A DNA stretch of 64,000 nt from NCBI GenBank assembly GCA_964500435.1, contig CAZCNL010000002.1:124001-188000 (forward strand), written 5' to 3'. The translations under genes were made by a program, and so were the position numbers. Position 1 is the first letter of the stretch. Each line of letters opens with the position of its first letter. Below the pieces are notes generated by a model. The model was not told where the DNA came from, did not search any database, and saw only the letters and a list, made by a program, of their open reading frames with translations. Positions 7,968 to 16,640 of the stretch are shown here, piece after piece. Origin of the DNA: GWF2-33-9 sp964500435 (lineage in GTDB: Bacteria > Bacteroidota > Ignavibacteria > Kapaibacteriales > UBA2268).

Positions 7968-9341
7968 TTATTCTATTGCGGCTTCCGGAATTGGTTCAAC
8001 TTCTTTCTTTTTAATCGTTTTCATTGCCCAAAACAAAAACGAAGCGGATAAAATTGATGAGGCAAAATCGCTTACGGCACCTGCATACCATAGTCCCATT
8101 AATCCAAAATATAATGGCAAGATAAACATTAAAGGAAGCAAAAAGATTAATTGGCGATTTAATGTTAATATCAACGCTATTTTCGCATTTCCAATTGATT
8201 GAAAATAGGTAGTAGCTGTAATTTCAAGTCCAACCAAGGTGATAAAAAATGTGAATGTTCGCAATGCTGTTACTCCCATCTCAATTATATGTTGGTTGTT
8301 CGGTACAAATAGTGAAATTAAGTTAGGAGCGAAAAGTTGTATGATCGCAAAACCTAAAACACCAACAGATAATGTTGTAAATATTCCAATTTCAAGTGAG
8401 CGTCTAACCCGAGTGAAGTCTTTTGCCCCAAAATTATAACCGATAATTGGTCTTAACCCTATGCTTAATCCTATAATTGGCACAAACATAAAAGCTTCAA
8501 TTCCTGTTGCGATGGATAGTACTGCAATTCCGTCTGGTCCGCCATATTTGTAAAGTAATCTATTTAATAGCAAAGTTATTACGCTACCTGATATTTGTGT
8601 CAAAAAAGAGCCAATTCCTATTGCAACAATAGATGATACAATCGCAAATTTTGGCATTAAGTATTTAATTTTGAACTTTATTGGACTTCTTTTTGAAATG
8701 AAAAACGCAACAACCCAAGCCATACTTATAAATGAACCAATATTTGTCGCAAGAGCTGCTCCTTTGACTCCCCAACCTAATCTATAAATAAATATTGCAT
8801 CAAGTATAATATTTATCATCGCACCAATTATCTGCGTCCACATTGCTGTTTGTGGAAATCCCGCTGCTCTAATCAAATTATTCAAACTAAATGAAACTGT
8901 TTGGAATAAAACACCAAACGAGACTACGTACAAAAAATCACTTGAATATTGCCTAATATTTCCATAACTTCCAACTAAATCGAGAATTTGATCGAAAAAA
9001 ATATGCAAAATTGCAAAAATCACAATTGAAATTATGATTGCTATTGAAAAAGCATTAGTAAGATAATGTTCAGCTTCTTGAAGATTTTTCTTTCCTAAAT
9101 TGATTGACACATTTGTATTTGCCCCAATACCTATCATAAAAGCCAAACCGAAAATAATAATTTGTACAGGAAACAGTACAGCTACACCGCTCAATGCGCC
9201 CGCACCAATTTGGTTTCCTACAAATATTCTATCAACAATATTGTATGAAAAGCTTACAATCATTCCGATTGTAGCAGGAAGTGAAAATTCAATTATCAAC
9301 TTCGAAAGCGTTTTATTTTGGAATCTATGTAAATTATCCAT
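7968..9341 (-). CDS. MATE-family multidrug/Na+ efflux transporter
   Basis: A 457-residue inner-membrane protein with about 12 hydrophobic helices in two similar halves, the hallmark of MatE transporters. The N-terminal half shows the family pattern PATIGMIVSFSYNIVDRIFVG, and the second half has the matching RPIIGYNFGAKD turn. MATE proteins export cationic drugs and toxic metabolites using Na+ or H+ gradients; the substrate is not readable here. It lies 58 bases downstream of an outer-membrane barrel gene in the same direction, with no terminator between, so a shared transcript with gyrA and the barrel gene is possible. Confidence 0.93.
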   Translation of the reverse strand: MDNLHRFQNKTLSKLIIEFSLPATIGMIVSFSYNIVDRIFVGNQIGAGALSGVAVLFPVQIIIFGLAFMIGIGANTNVSINLGKKNLQEAEHYLTNAFSIAIIISIVIFAILHIFFDQILDLVGSYGNIRQYSSDFLYVVSFGVLFQTVSFSLNNLIRAAGFPQTAMWTQIIGAMINIILDAIFIYRLGWGVKGAALATNIGSFISMAWVVAFFISKRSPIKFKIKYLMPKFAIVSSIVAIGIGSFLTQISGSVITLLLNRLLYKYGGPDGIAVLSIATGIEAFMFVPIIGLSIGLRPIIGYNFGAKDFTRVRRSLEIGIFTTLSVGVLGFAIIQLFAPNLISLFVPNNQHIIEMGVTALRTFTFFITLVGLEITATTYFQSIGNAKIALILTLNRQLIFLLPLMFILPLYFGLMGLWYAGAVSDFASSILSASFLFWAMKTIKKKEVEPIPEAAIE

Positions 9342-9399
9342 TAAAATGTAAATGTCTTAAAAAGTAATATTATGACGAATAAAACAATGGAAAATTAGT

Positions 9400-11409
9400 T
9401 CAATCCAAAAATGCCCAAGAAAATGAAAATTGGAAATGAAATCCCAATTCGGGATAATATGGTGTGTAATAATAACCCAGTCCTAAAAGATTTATTAATT
9501 TTGCTTTAACATAAGTAGAACCGAGCCGAGCTTCTGCAAATAAATTTAAGCCATTTCTCATAAAGGAAGATTTTTCTGTTTCGAGATAGTAATCATTATA
9601 AATTGGGAAATAATTATACCCAGTAAATGAAGTCATTGCTTCAAATTCAGCACCCAAATGCATTTCGCTTCTACCTTGCTTTAAAATATAATAAACTTTG
9701 AAGCCTCCATAAAAATTTGGCAAAAATGGGTTTTCTTTGGAATCGATTGTTGAGTAATAAAATTTTGCAAAACCTTCGAAGTTAATTTTCTTAAAAAATA
9801 TTGAATTATGATTTAATTCTAATCCGTATATTCTTTTATTGGAACCGTTTGAATAGTTAATATTTTGGACTTTTTGATTTGAATCAAGTGAATATTTAAA
9901 TTCTATAGGAAGGTCAACTTGACGGAAAAATGCGAGTATTTCTGTTGTTGATTTTTCACTTTCGAGCGATAGTCCAGCAATTGCTAAATAGTGGTGCTCG
10001 TTTTCAAGAGATAAACCTTGAACAAAATTTGGGAATCTGTCTGATTTTGAAATATCAAAAAAAATTGACTTTTTATTTTGAGGGATTCCAAAATTAATAC
10101 TTAACTTCGCCCCAGCCGAAATTGAGTTTCTACCCAAATTGTTAATATACCTCAAACCACCTGATAAATTCGCATAGTCTAAAATTGAAATTTTCCCTAA
10201 TCCATAAAATGAAGATAAAAAGCTACTTTGCTTACCTGTCAATACATTATCTGAAATATATTTGGAGGACAAATCCAGCCCAAGCACTAAATGTAAAAAT
10301 GAATAATTAGTTTCAATATTTGCGTTATATAACAAATTTCGAGTCGTATAGTTTAAAGTATTCGAACTATCCTTAGTTGTTTGCAAAAGATTATCGCCAT
10401 TTAATATATCTTTTTCAGTATTAATTAATGCTAATTTAGATGAAATTGCAAAAGTACCAGAACTATCAAATAATTTGGAAAAGGTAAGCTGTAAATTATG
10501 CTTAAATAATCGTGAATTTGTATTATTTAATATTGGATTGAATTCGATTTCATCGAAAATGTTTGTGGTAATATTTTTATTTGCACCACCATTTTCGCCA
10601 ATGCCGTAATTATTGAAATATTCACTAAAAGATATAGTTGTTAAACTGTCATAATTCCATCGCACTTTTGCTCGTAAATTCCAAGAATTAATCCATTGAT
10701 TTGTAAAACGTCCAGGACTATTGAAACTGCGGAAACCGAGATGAATATTTAAATTTTTTGCAAAATTTTGAGAAAAAATGCCGTCTGCGGCAATCATTTC
10801 GCTACTTCCTTGAGAGTACCAAAGTTTTGTGTAAGGAATTGCAGTATTATTATTCACTTCATTGAAATTCAGCAAAGCACCGGTGGAAGAATTGCTTAAA
10901 ATAACTGCATCCGAACCATAATAAATTTCTATTCCTTCGAATGCTTCCATCGGCATCAAAGCTAAGTTGGTATTGTTAAATTCCACTTCATCTTGAGATA
11001 TTCCATTGTATTCCACATCAAGTCCAAACGGCAATTCTCCCAAAATCATTGCTGAATTATTAAGTCCATAAAAACCTAACGAAATCGGAAAGCCAATATG
11101 TTGATTTTTTAAAATATCTGATGCTGTGTAATAAGTTTCATAAAGAATATCTTTTTTAGATATGAACTTATTTTCTTCAGCAGTTGTAATTAACATTTTC
11201 CCAAAATTGCGAACAGGCTTATAAAGTCCTAAAGTATCAATCACAACTTTAGTTGTATCGTTGGATTCGCTTTCTAATTCATTTTGAATACTTTTGCTTC
11301 GGTCGTTATTTCGACGATTATCTTGAGCGTTTGAATAATAAAAAGAAAGGATTAAAGAGAACCCCAAAAGAATTGAAGCTTTTGTAATACTCTTTAATCC
11401 AATTTTCAT
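9400..11409 (-). CDS. Outer-membrane beta-barrel, TonB-dependent-receptor-like
   Basis: A 669-residue outer-membrane protein. A signal peptide (about 1-29, ending NAQ) is followed by a degenerate plug-like region: DILKNQ, then GIEIYYGSDAVILSNSSTGALLNF, which resembles the IEVLRGPSSALYGSGAIGGVINI part of TonB receptor plugs. From about residue 190 to the end, alternating hydrophobic strands with aromatic girdle residues look like a transmembrane barrel, with an aromatic C-terminal strand (FQFSFSWAFLD). I do not see a TonB box or carboxypeptidase-like domain. It starts 12 bases after the gyrA stop, so it is probably expressed from the gyrA transcript. The ligand is unknown; a surface porin is the alternative. 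Confidence 0.7.
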   Translation of the reverse strand: MKIGLKSITKASILLGFSLILSFYYSNAQDNRRNNDRSKSIQNELESESNDTTKVVIDTLGLYKPVRNFGKMLITTAEENKFISKKDILYETYYTASDILKNQHIGFPISLGFYGLNNSAMILGELPFGLDVEYNGISQDEVEFNNTNLALMPMEAFEGIEIYYGSDAVILSNSSTGALLNFNEVNNNTAIPYTKLWYSQGSSEMIAADGIFSQNFAKNLNIHLGFRSFNSPGRFTNQWINSWNLRAKVRWNYDSLTTISFSEYFNNYGIGENGGANKNITTNIFDEIEFNPILNNTNSRLFKHNLQLTFSKLFDSSGTFAISSKLALINTEKDILNGDNLLQTTKDSSNTLNYTTRNLLYNANIETNYSFLHLVLGLDLSSKYISDNVLTGKQSSFLSSFYGLGKISILDYANLSGGLRYINNLGRNSISAGAKLSINFGIPQNKKSIFFDISKSDRFPNFVQGLSLENEHHYLAIAGLSLESEKSTTEILAFFRQVDLPIEFKYSLDSNQKVQNINYSNGSNKRIYGLELNHNSIFFKKINFEGFAKFYYSTIDSKENPFLPNFYGGFKVYYILKQGRSEMHLGAEFEAMTSFTGYNYFPIYNDYYLETEKSSFMRNGLNLFAEARLGSTYVKAKLINLLGLGYYYTPYYPELGFHFQFSFSWAFLD

Positions 11410-11421
11410 AAAACTAATCTT

Positions 11422-13917
11422 TTACTGTTTGAAAATAGGATTTTCAGGAACTTGCTCTTGAGTGTCAATATTTTCATCTTCGTCTTCATCACGTGGGATG
11501 ACGGTGATATCGGCAATTTTATCATTTTTATCTAACCGTAAAAGTCTAACTCCTTGAGTATTTCTCCCAAGCAAGCTAATATTTTTCACTGCTTGACGAA
11601 TTATTACTGCATTTTGTGTCATAACCACAATCTCATCGCTTTCCATAACATCGAGTAAGCCGATTACGTTACCTGTTTTTGAAGTTGTTTTCATTGATAT
11701 TACACCTTTGGAGCCTCGATTTGTCATCCGGAACTCGCTTACTTTTGTGCGTTTACCGTAACCTTTATCGCCAACTACTAAAATTTGTTGTTCTGGTGAA
11801 TCTACTGCAACCATCGAAACAACGTAATCATCTGCTCTTAATCTAATTCCCATTACACCAGCCGCTGTCCTACCCATTGAGCGGACATCGCTTTCTACAA
11901 ATCGGCAAGCTTGACCGTTTCTCGACCCGATGATTATTTCTGCATTTCCATCTGTAATACGTGCAGCAACTAATTTATCATCATCTCGTAAATTCAATGC
12001 AATTATGCCTGTGGAGCGAATTTTTGAGAACTCATTTAACGGTGTTTTCTTGACTGTGCCATATTTTGTACACATAAATATGTAATGATTTTCTTGGAAT
12101 TCTTTAACGGGAAGAATCACGGTCACTTTTTCATTTTCTTGCAATGGAATAACATTTGATATACTTCGTCCCTTTGCCGTCCGTTGACCTTCTGGCAAAT
12201 CAAATACCCGCACACTATATGCTCTGCCTAAATCAGTAAAGAACATTAAATGATTGTGATTAGTTGCTTGAAATACCATTTCGATATAATCATCTTCTGA
12301 AGTTGTCGCCCCGCTTACTCCTCGTCCTCCTTTGTTTTGCTTACGATAATTCGAAAGCGGAGTACGTTTAATAAAACCTCTATGTGTGATTGTTACAATT
12401 ACTTCTTCATCGGGGATAACATCTTCCATTCGAATTTCTGCGGTATCAATCATTACTTCGGTGCGGCGAGCGTCACCAAATTTATTTTTTATTTCTTCTA
12501 ATTCTTCAGAAATAATTTGTAACTGTAATTCACGGCTAGCTAAAATTGCTTTTAATCTTTCTATTGTTTTGATTAATTCTTTATACTCTTCTAAAATTTT
12601 ATCTCTTTCGAGTGCAGTTAATCTTTGCAATCTTAAATCCAAAACAGCCTTTGCTTGAATTTCAGTCATTTTGAAATTAGATTGTAAAGCTTCGGAGGCA
12701 ACTTGTGGATTCGCAGAGCTTCGTATTGTTTTAATCACTTCATCTAAGTGGTCTAAAGCAATAATGTAACCTTCTAAAATATGAGCACGTTTCTCGGCAA
12801 CTTCTAAATCATATTTCGTTCTGCGAACAATTACTTCATTTCTATGTGCAATAAAATGTTCCATCAACTCTTTCAAATTCAATTCTCGAGGTTGACCGTC
12901 AACCAATGCCAACATAATCGCCCCGAAAGTAACTTGCATTTGAGTATGTTGGAACAATTTATTAAGAACTACATCTTGTATAGCGTCTTTTTTCAGTTCT
13001 AAAACAATTCGAACCATTTCCTTGCGGTCAGATTCATCTCTAATATCCGAAATTTCTTCAATTACTTTATTCTTTACCAGTTCTGCAATTTTTTCAATTA
13101 AAGTTTTTTTGACAACTTGATATGGCAACTCCTTGATAATTATGCGTTTTTTGCCAGTTTTTGTTTCATCTAATTGCACTTTTGCACGCAGTAAAATTTT
13201 GCCACGCCCTGTTGTATAACAATCATTTATTCCTTTCGTTCCATAAATTATACCACCTGTCGGAAAATCTGGAGCAGGAACAAATTTAATTAACTCTTCA
13301 ATGCTAATTTCGGGATATTTTATTAAAGCTTGCAACCCATTAATGACCTCACTAAGATTGTGCGGTGGTATGTTAGTCGCCATACCTACAGCAATTCCAC
13401 TTGCTCCATTGACTAACAAATTTGGCAAAACGCTCGGCAATACTTTTGGCTCTTTGAGCGATTCATCAAAGTTTGGTTGAAAGTCAACAGTATTTTTGTC
13501 CAAATCTTTAAGCAAATAAGCTGCAATTTGAGCCATACGAGTTTCCGTATAACGCATTGCCGCAGCACTATCACCATCAATAGAACCGTAATTACCTTGT
13601 CCATCTACTAATGGATATCGCATAGACCAAGGTTGAGCAAGCCTCACCATTGCTTCATAAACTGAAGAATCGCCGTGAGGGTGATACTTACCAAGCACTT
13701 CCCCTACTAATCTTGCTGATTTTTTATAGGGTCTATTTGAATAAAGTCCCATTTCCTGCATTGCATATAATATGCGTCTGTGAACAGGTTTCAACCCATC
13801 ACGAACATCGGGCAAAGCTCTGGATACGATAACGCTCATTGCGTAATCTAAATACGAACTTTGCATTTCTTCTTCTAATATCGTAGTTAATATTCTACTA
13901 TCATCAAGGAGTGACAT
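11422..13917 (-). CDS. gyrA: DNA gyrase subunit A
   Basis: The breaking-rejoining subunit of gyrase (A2B2), which introduces negative supercoils. The product from the ATG at 13917 is 831 residues. The catalytic tyrosine is Y123 in AMRYTETRM. The quinolone-resistance region reads KYHPHGDSSVYEAMVRLAQ, with S84 (the drug-sensitive serine, E. coli S83) and E88 (E. coli D87, a common natural variant). The GyrA box in the C-terminal pinwheel is KQNKGGRG, which distinguishes it from ParC. An in-frame TTG at 13947 would add ten residues, but it lies inside the likely -7 promoter element, so the ATG at 13917 is preferred. It is followed after 12 bases by the outer-membrane barrel gene. Confidence 0.97.
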   Translation of the reverse strand: MSLLDDSRILTTILEEEMQSSYLDYAMSVIVSRALPDVRDGLKPVHRRILYAMQEMGLYSNRPYKKSARLVGEVLGKYHPHGDSSVYEAMVRLAQPWSMRYPLVDGQGNYGSIDGDSAAAMRYTETRMAQIAAYLLKDLDKNTVDFQPNFDESLKEPKVLPSVLPNLLVNGASGIAVGMATNIPPHNLSEVINGLQALIKYPEISIEELIKFVPAPDFPTGGIIYGTKGINDCYTTGRGKILLRAKVQLDETKTGKKRIIIKELPYQVVKKTLIEKIAELVKNKVIEEISDIRDESDRKEMVRIVLELKKDAIQDVVLNKLFQHTQMQVTFGAIMLALVDGQPRELNLKELMEHFIAHRNEVIVRRTKYDLEVAEKRAHILEGYIIALDHLDEVIKTIRSSANPQVASEALQSNFKMTEIQAKAVLDLRLQRLTALERDKILEEYKELIKTIERLKAILASRELQLQIISEELEEIKNKFGDARRTEVMIDTAEIRMEDVIPDEEVIVTITHRGFIKRTPLSNYRKQNKGGRGVSGATTSEDDYIEMVFQATNHNHLMFFTDLGRAYSVRVFDLPEGQRTAKGRSISNVIPLQENEKVTVILPVKEFQENHYIFMCTKYGTVKKTPLNEFSKIRSTGIIALNLRDDDKLVAARITDGNAEIIIGSRNGQACRFVESDVRSMGRTAAGVMGIRLRADDYVVSMVAVDSPEQQILVVGDKGYGKRTKVSEFRMTNRGSKGVISMKTTSKTGNVIGLLDVMESDEIVVMTQNAVIIRQAVKNISLLGRNTQGVRLLRLDKNDKIADITVIPRDEDEDENIDTQEQVPENPIFKQ

Positions 13918-13944
13918 TTGCTTTATACTTTTATTTATATTATA

Positions 13945-13952
13945 CAAAATTA
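13945..13952 (-). promoter_or_regulatory. Likely -7 element of the gyrA promoter
   Basis: TAATTTTG on the minus strand, 28 bases before the chosen gyrA ATG, fits TAnnTTTG. A TTG lies about 16 bases further upstream, shorter than the usual 19-20. It overlaps the alternative TTG start codon. Confidence 0.5.
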
Positions 13953-14116
13953 CGGAATTTTAAGAGAACAAGGAATTATTGATTAACAAAAACGACAATT
14001 TTATTTTATAGTCATAAAATAATTTCTTTTTTTTTAAAGTATGAAAAACCACAACAATCATTAATTATTGTTTCGAACTTAAATTAGATTTAAAAGAAAT
14101 ATCTAAATAATTACAT

Positions 14117-14147
14117 TTTGTCAATTACATAAAAGTTCGTAATTTTG
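14117..14147 (+). promoter_or_regulatory. Bacteroidota-type promoter of tRNA-Lys
   Basis: TTTG at 14117-14120, 19 bases, then TAATTTTG at 14140-14147, an exact match to the TTTG-N19-TAnnTTTG consensus. The mature tRNA begins three bases later, so transcription may start at or within the tRNA 5' end. Confidence 0.75.
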
Positions 14148-14150
14148 TAT

Positions 14151-14223
14151 GCTTTCTTAGCTCAGCTGGTAGAGCAATTGACTCTTAATCAATGGGCCGG
14201 GGGTTCGAGTCCCCCAGAGAGCA
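14151..14223 (+). tRNA. tRNA-Lys (CTT)
   Basis: A complete 73-base cloverleaf. The acceptor stem GCTTTCT/AGAGAGC has one U-G pair, the D arm is GCTC/GAGC, and the anticodon stem ATTGA/TCAAT encloses the loop CTCTTAA, giving anticodon CTT. The variable loop is 5 bases, the T arm is GGGGG-TTCGAGT-CCCCC, and the discriminator is A. CCA is not encoded. It reads AAG codons. Confidence 0.97.
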
Positions 14224-14228
14224 CATAG

Positions 14229-14258
14229 CATAAGTGCCTTTTATAAAAAACACTTATG
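14229..14258 (+). other. Inverted repeat downstream of tRNA-Lys
   Basis: CATAAGTG pairs with CACTTATG across a 14-base loop, five bases past the tRNA. There is no immediate T run, so it may be a processing or weak pause hairpin rather than a full terminator; the stronger terminator follows at 14295. Confidence 0.5.
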
Positions 14259-14294
14259 AAGTTATATTTTTCATCACTTAATTTTTTAGACTAG

Positions 14295-14323
14295 AAAGGT
14301 TTTACTGCTAATGTAAAACCTTT
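14295..14323. terminator. Terminator shared by tRNA-Lys and the histidine kinase gene
   Basis: AAAGGTTTTAC pairs perfectly with GTAAAACCTTT across a 7-base loop and ends in eight T on the plus strand. It overlaps the last codons and the stop (14308-14310) of the kinase gene on the other strand, so the coding end and the terminator use the same bases. Confidence 0.85.
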
Positions 14324-16410
14324 TTTTTAGGTAGTGTGAAGTGAACTTTTGTTCCTTTATTAAGTTCACTTTCGATCCAAATTTTACCGCTATTTTTTTC
14401 GATAAAGTCTTTACATAAAATTAAACCTAATCCTGTCCCTTGCTCGTTCATCGTGCCTCTGGTGGAATGAAATTGGTCTTGTCTTAAAAGTTTTTGAATA
14501 TCTTCAGCCGAAATTCCTGTTCCGTTGTCCTCGACGGTAATATGTAAATAGTTTCCATCATAATCTTCGCAATTAATTGAAATTTCACTATTTAAATTAC
14601 TAAATTTAATTGCGTTTGTAATTAAATTTTGAAATACAGTATTTACCATATTTGCATCTGCGAAAACTTCGCAATTTTCTGATAAATTATTATTTATTTT
14701 GATAGATTTTTGCTCTGCAATTGGTTGAACTAACTTTGAAGTGACGGAAAGCAAATCTTTCAAATTAATATGGTCGGGGTGAAATTGAACACGTCCGAGC
14801 TGTGTTCTCGACCAAGTAAGTAAGTTTTCCAATAAACTAATGAGCAATTTGGAGGACTCTAAAATTTGATAGTTCTTCTTGCGAATAATTTCAGGTTCTA
14901 ATTTATCGTAAAAATTAATAAGTATTTCGCTATTCGTGATTAGCGCTTGTAGAGGATTTCTCAAATCGTGTGCAATAATCGAAAATAACTTATCCTTTGT
15001 TGCATTTAATTCTTTGAGTTCAATATTATTTTGATTAATTGTTGTGTTGCTTTGTTCTAATTCTTCATTCAATTTGTTTAAATTTTCGTAAGCAATTTCC
15101 AATTGTTGCTTTTGTGCAGAAATGTTACTCAATAGTTCTTCGAGTTCGATTTTTGCATTTTCGATAATTTGATTTTTACTTAATAGTTCAAGGTTGTGTT
15201 TTTTTCTGACGCTATTTAATCTAACAAAAACAAGTGTAATTAGCAGTGAAAAAATCACAACTATTGTCATCAAAAGAATGTGTTCTCTATCAATTTTATT
15301 TTTTTGCTGTAAAATCACAATTTCTTTTGCTTTGACTTCGTTTTCTCTTATTGCTTCCAAATTTGCAATTTCTTTTTCCTTTTGGACGGTTAAAAGCGAA
15401 TCATTAACGCTTCGGTGAAGTTCAAAATAAGTCAAAGCTGACTTATAATCACCTTTTTCTTTATATGCTTTTGCAATTGTTTCTGCATACATTGCTATTA
15501 AATCGGGGAAATTAAGGTCTTGAGCTATTTTAACTGCTTCCTTTGAAAGTGAAACTGATTTATTTAAATAATCATTTTTCTTTGACTCATTTAAATTTTT
15601 ATTATCTATTGTATCAGTTGCAAAGGTTAAATAAATATGCCCCAAATTTCCCAAAGCAATTGATTCGGAGCGATAATCTTCGATTTGTTTGCTTAATTCA
15701 AGAGCTTTTTCCAAATAGGTAATTGCATCTTGTTTTTTATTGATTAAAACATTCAACGAACCGAGATTTGTCAAATGTCTTATAATCCCTGCTTTATTAT
15801 CAAGTTCAATATCTAATTTTAATGCTTCTTGAAACTTTTCTAATGCTTTTTTATAATCTTTCTTTTCTTTATAAATAATTCCGAGATTACCATTCAAAGT
15901 TGCGATTGCAGGCTTCATTTGATACTTTTGAAAAATTGGTAATGCTGCAAGTGAATACTTTTCAGCCTTATCGAAATCTTCGATTTCCAAATATATTAAA
16001 CCAATATTCCCGTAATTTTTCGCTATTTCTTGTTCATTTCCTAATTCTTCATTAATTTTAAGGGCTTTTAACAAATATGAAATTGCGGCATTAAAATCAG
16101 AACTGGAACGTAAACAAAATCCCATCGCATTGTAGCTTTTTGCAAGTAATTGCTTATTTTTTAATTTGCTTGAAAGTTCAATCGCTCTTTGAGCAAAAAG
16201 TTTTGCTTGTTCTGGATGAGATGTAGCAATTTGCTTAACAGTTGAGGTTAACAAATCAACTTCGGTCGAATCACCTTTTTGATATGATTTTACGTAATTA
16301 ATAAGCGAATCTAATGTGTTAGCCTCGCTTTGCAATATATTAGGAATTAAAAAAAGTAAAATTAAATTTGAAATGATGAATATATAATAAAAAGTAAAAA
16401 ACTTTCTCAT
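14308..16410 (-). CDS. TPR-domain sensor histidine kinase
   Basis: A 700-residue two-component sensor. A signal or first membrane segment (about 10-28) leads to a periplasmic region of TPR repeats (about 50-345, for example YNAMGFCLRSSSDFNAAISYL), a second membrane helix (378-397), a long coiled coil (400-470), and the kinase core. The HisKA phospho-acceptor is H481 in SIIAHDLRNPLQ; the HATPase domain has the N box QNLITNAIKF, G1 VEDNGTGIS and G2 GTGLGL. The periplasmic TPRs suggest it senses a protein or peptide ligand. No response regulator gene lies next to it, so its partner is elsewhere. This architecture is common in Bacteroidota. Confidence 0.92.
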   Translation of the reverse strand: MRKFFTFYYIFIISNLILLFLIPNILQSEANTLDSLINYVKSYQKGDSTEVDLLTSTVKQIATSHPEQAKLFAQRAIELSSKLKNKQLLAKSYNAMGFCLRSSSDFNAAISYLLKALKINEELGNEQEIAKNYGNIGLIYLEIEDFDKAEKYSLAALPIFQKYQMKPAIATLNGNLGIIYKEKKDYKKALEKFQEALKLDIELDNKAGIIRHLTNLGSLNVLINKKQDAITYLEKALELSKQIEDYRSESIALGNLGHIYLTFATDTIDNKNLNESKKNDYLNKSVSLSKEAVKIAQDLNFPDLIAMYAETIAKAYKEKGDYKSALTYFELHRSVNDSLLTVQKEKEIANLEAIRENEVKAKEIVILQQKNKIDREHILLMTIVVIFSLLITLVFVRLNSVRKKHNLELLSKNQIIENAKIELEELLSNISAQKQQLEIAYENLNKLNEELEQSNTTINQNNIELKELNATKDKLFSIIAHDLRNPLQALITNSEILINFYDKLEPEIIRKKNYQILESSKLLISLLENLLTWSRTQLGRVQFHPDHINLKDLLSVTSKLVQPIAEQKSIKINNNLSENCEVFADANMVNTVFQNLITNAIKFSNLNSEISINCEDYDGNYLHITVEDNGTGISAEDIQKLLRQDQFHSTRGTMNEQGTGLGLILCKDFIEKNSGKIWIESELNKGTKVHFTLPKKKVLH

Positions 16411-16576
16411 AATTTAAATTATTTAATAAAATAAATTAAGAAAAAAAATTTAATTATTGTAAAATAAATTGAAATAATTAAATTTAAAATAAGATTTTCT
16501 TGTTTTTTTGTAGTATTTATATTTACATTATTTTCATTTATTTAGATAATTTTATGAAAATATTATTAAAACATAT

Positions 16577-16629
16577 ATAACCAAAAATACTATGTAAATT
16601 AAAAAATGAAGAAATTTGTTTTTGGTTAT
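16577..16629 (-). terminator. Candidate terminator after the PD40/OmpA-like gene
   Basis: ATAACCAAAAA and TTTTTGGTTAT form a perfect 11-base inverted repeat with a 31-base loop, 12 bases past the stop. The minus-strand T run is weak (ATGTTTTAAT); the plus-strand T run is stronger. The large loop lowers confidence. Confidence 0.5.
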
Positions 16630-16640
16630 TTTTTATTGAT

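Noticed and set aside
13918..13947. Longer gyrA start at TTG 13947
   Set aside because: The added ten residues are not typical of GyrA, and the codon lies inside the likely -7 promoter element.
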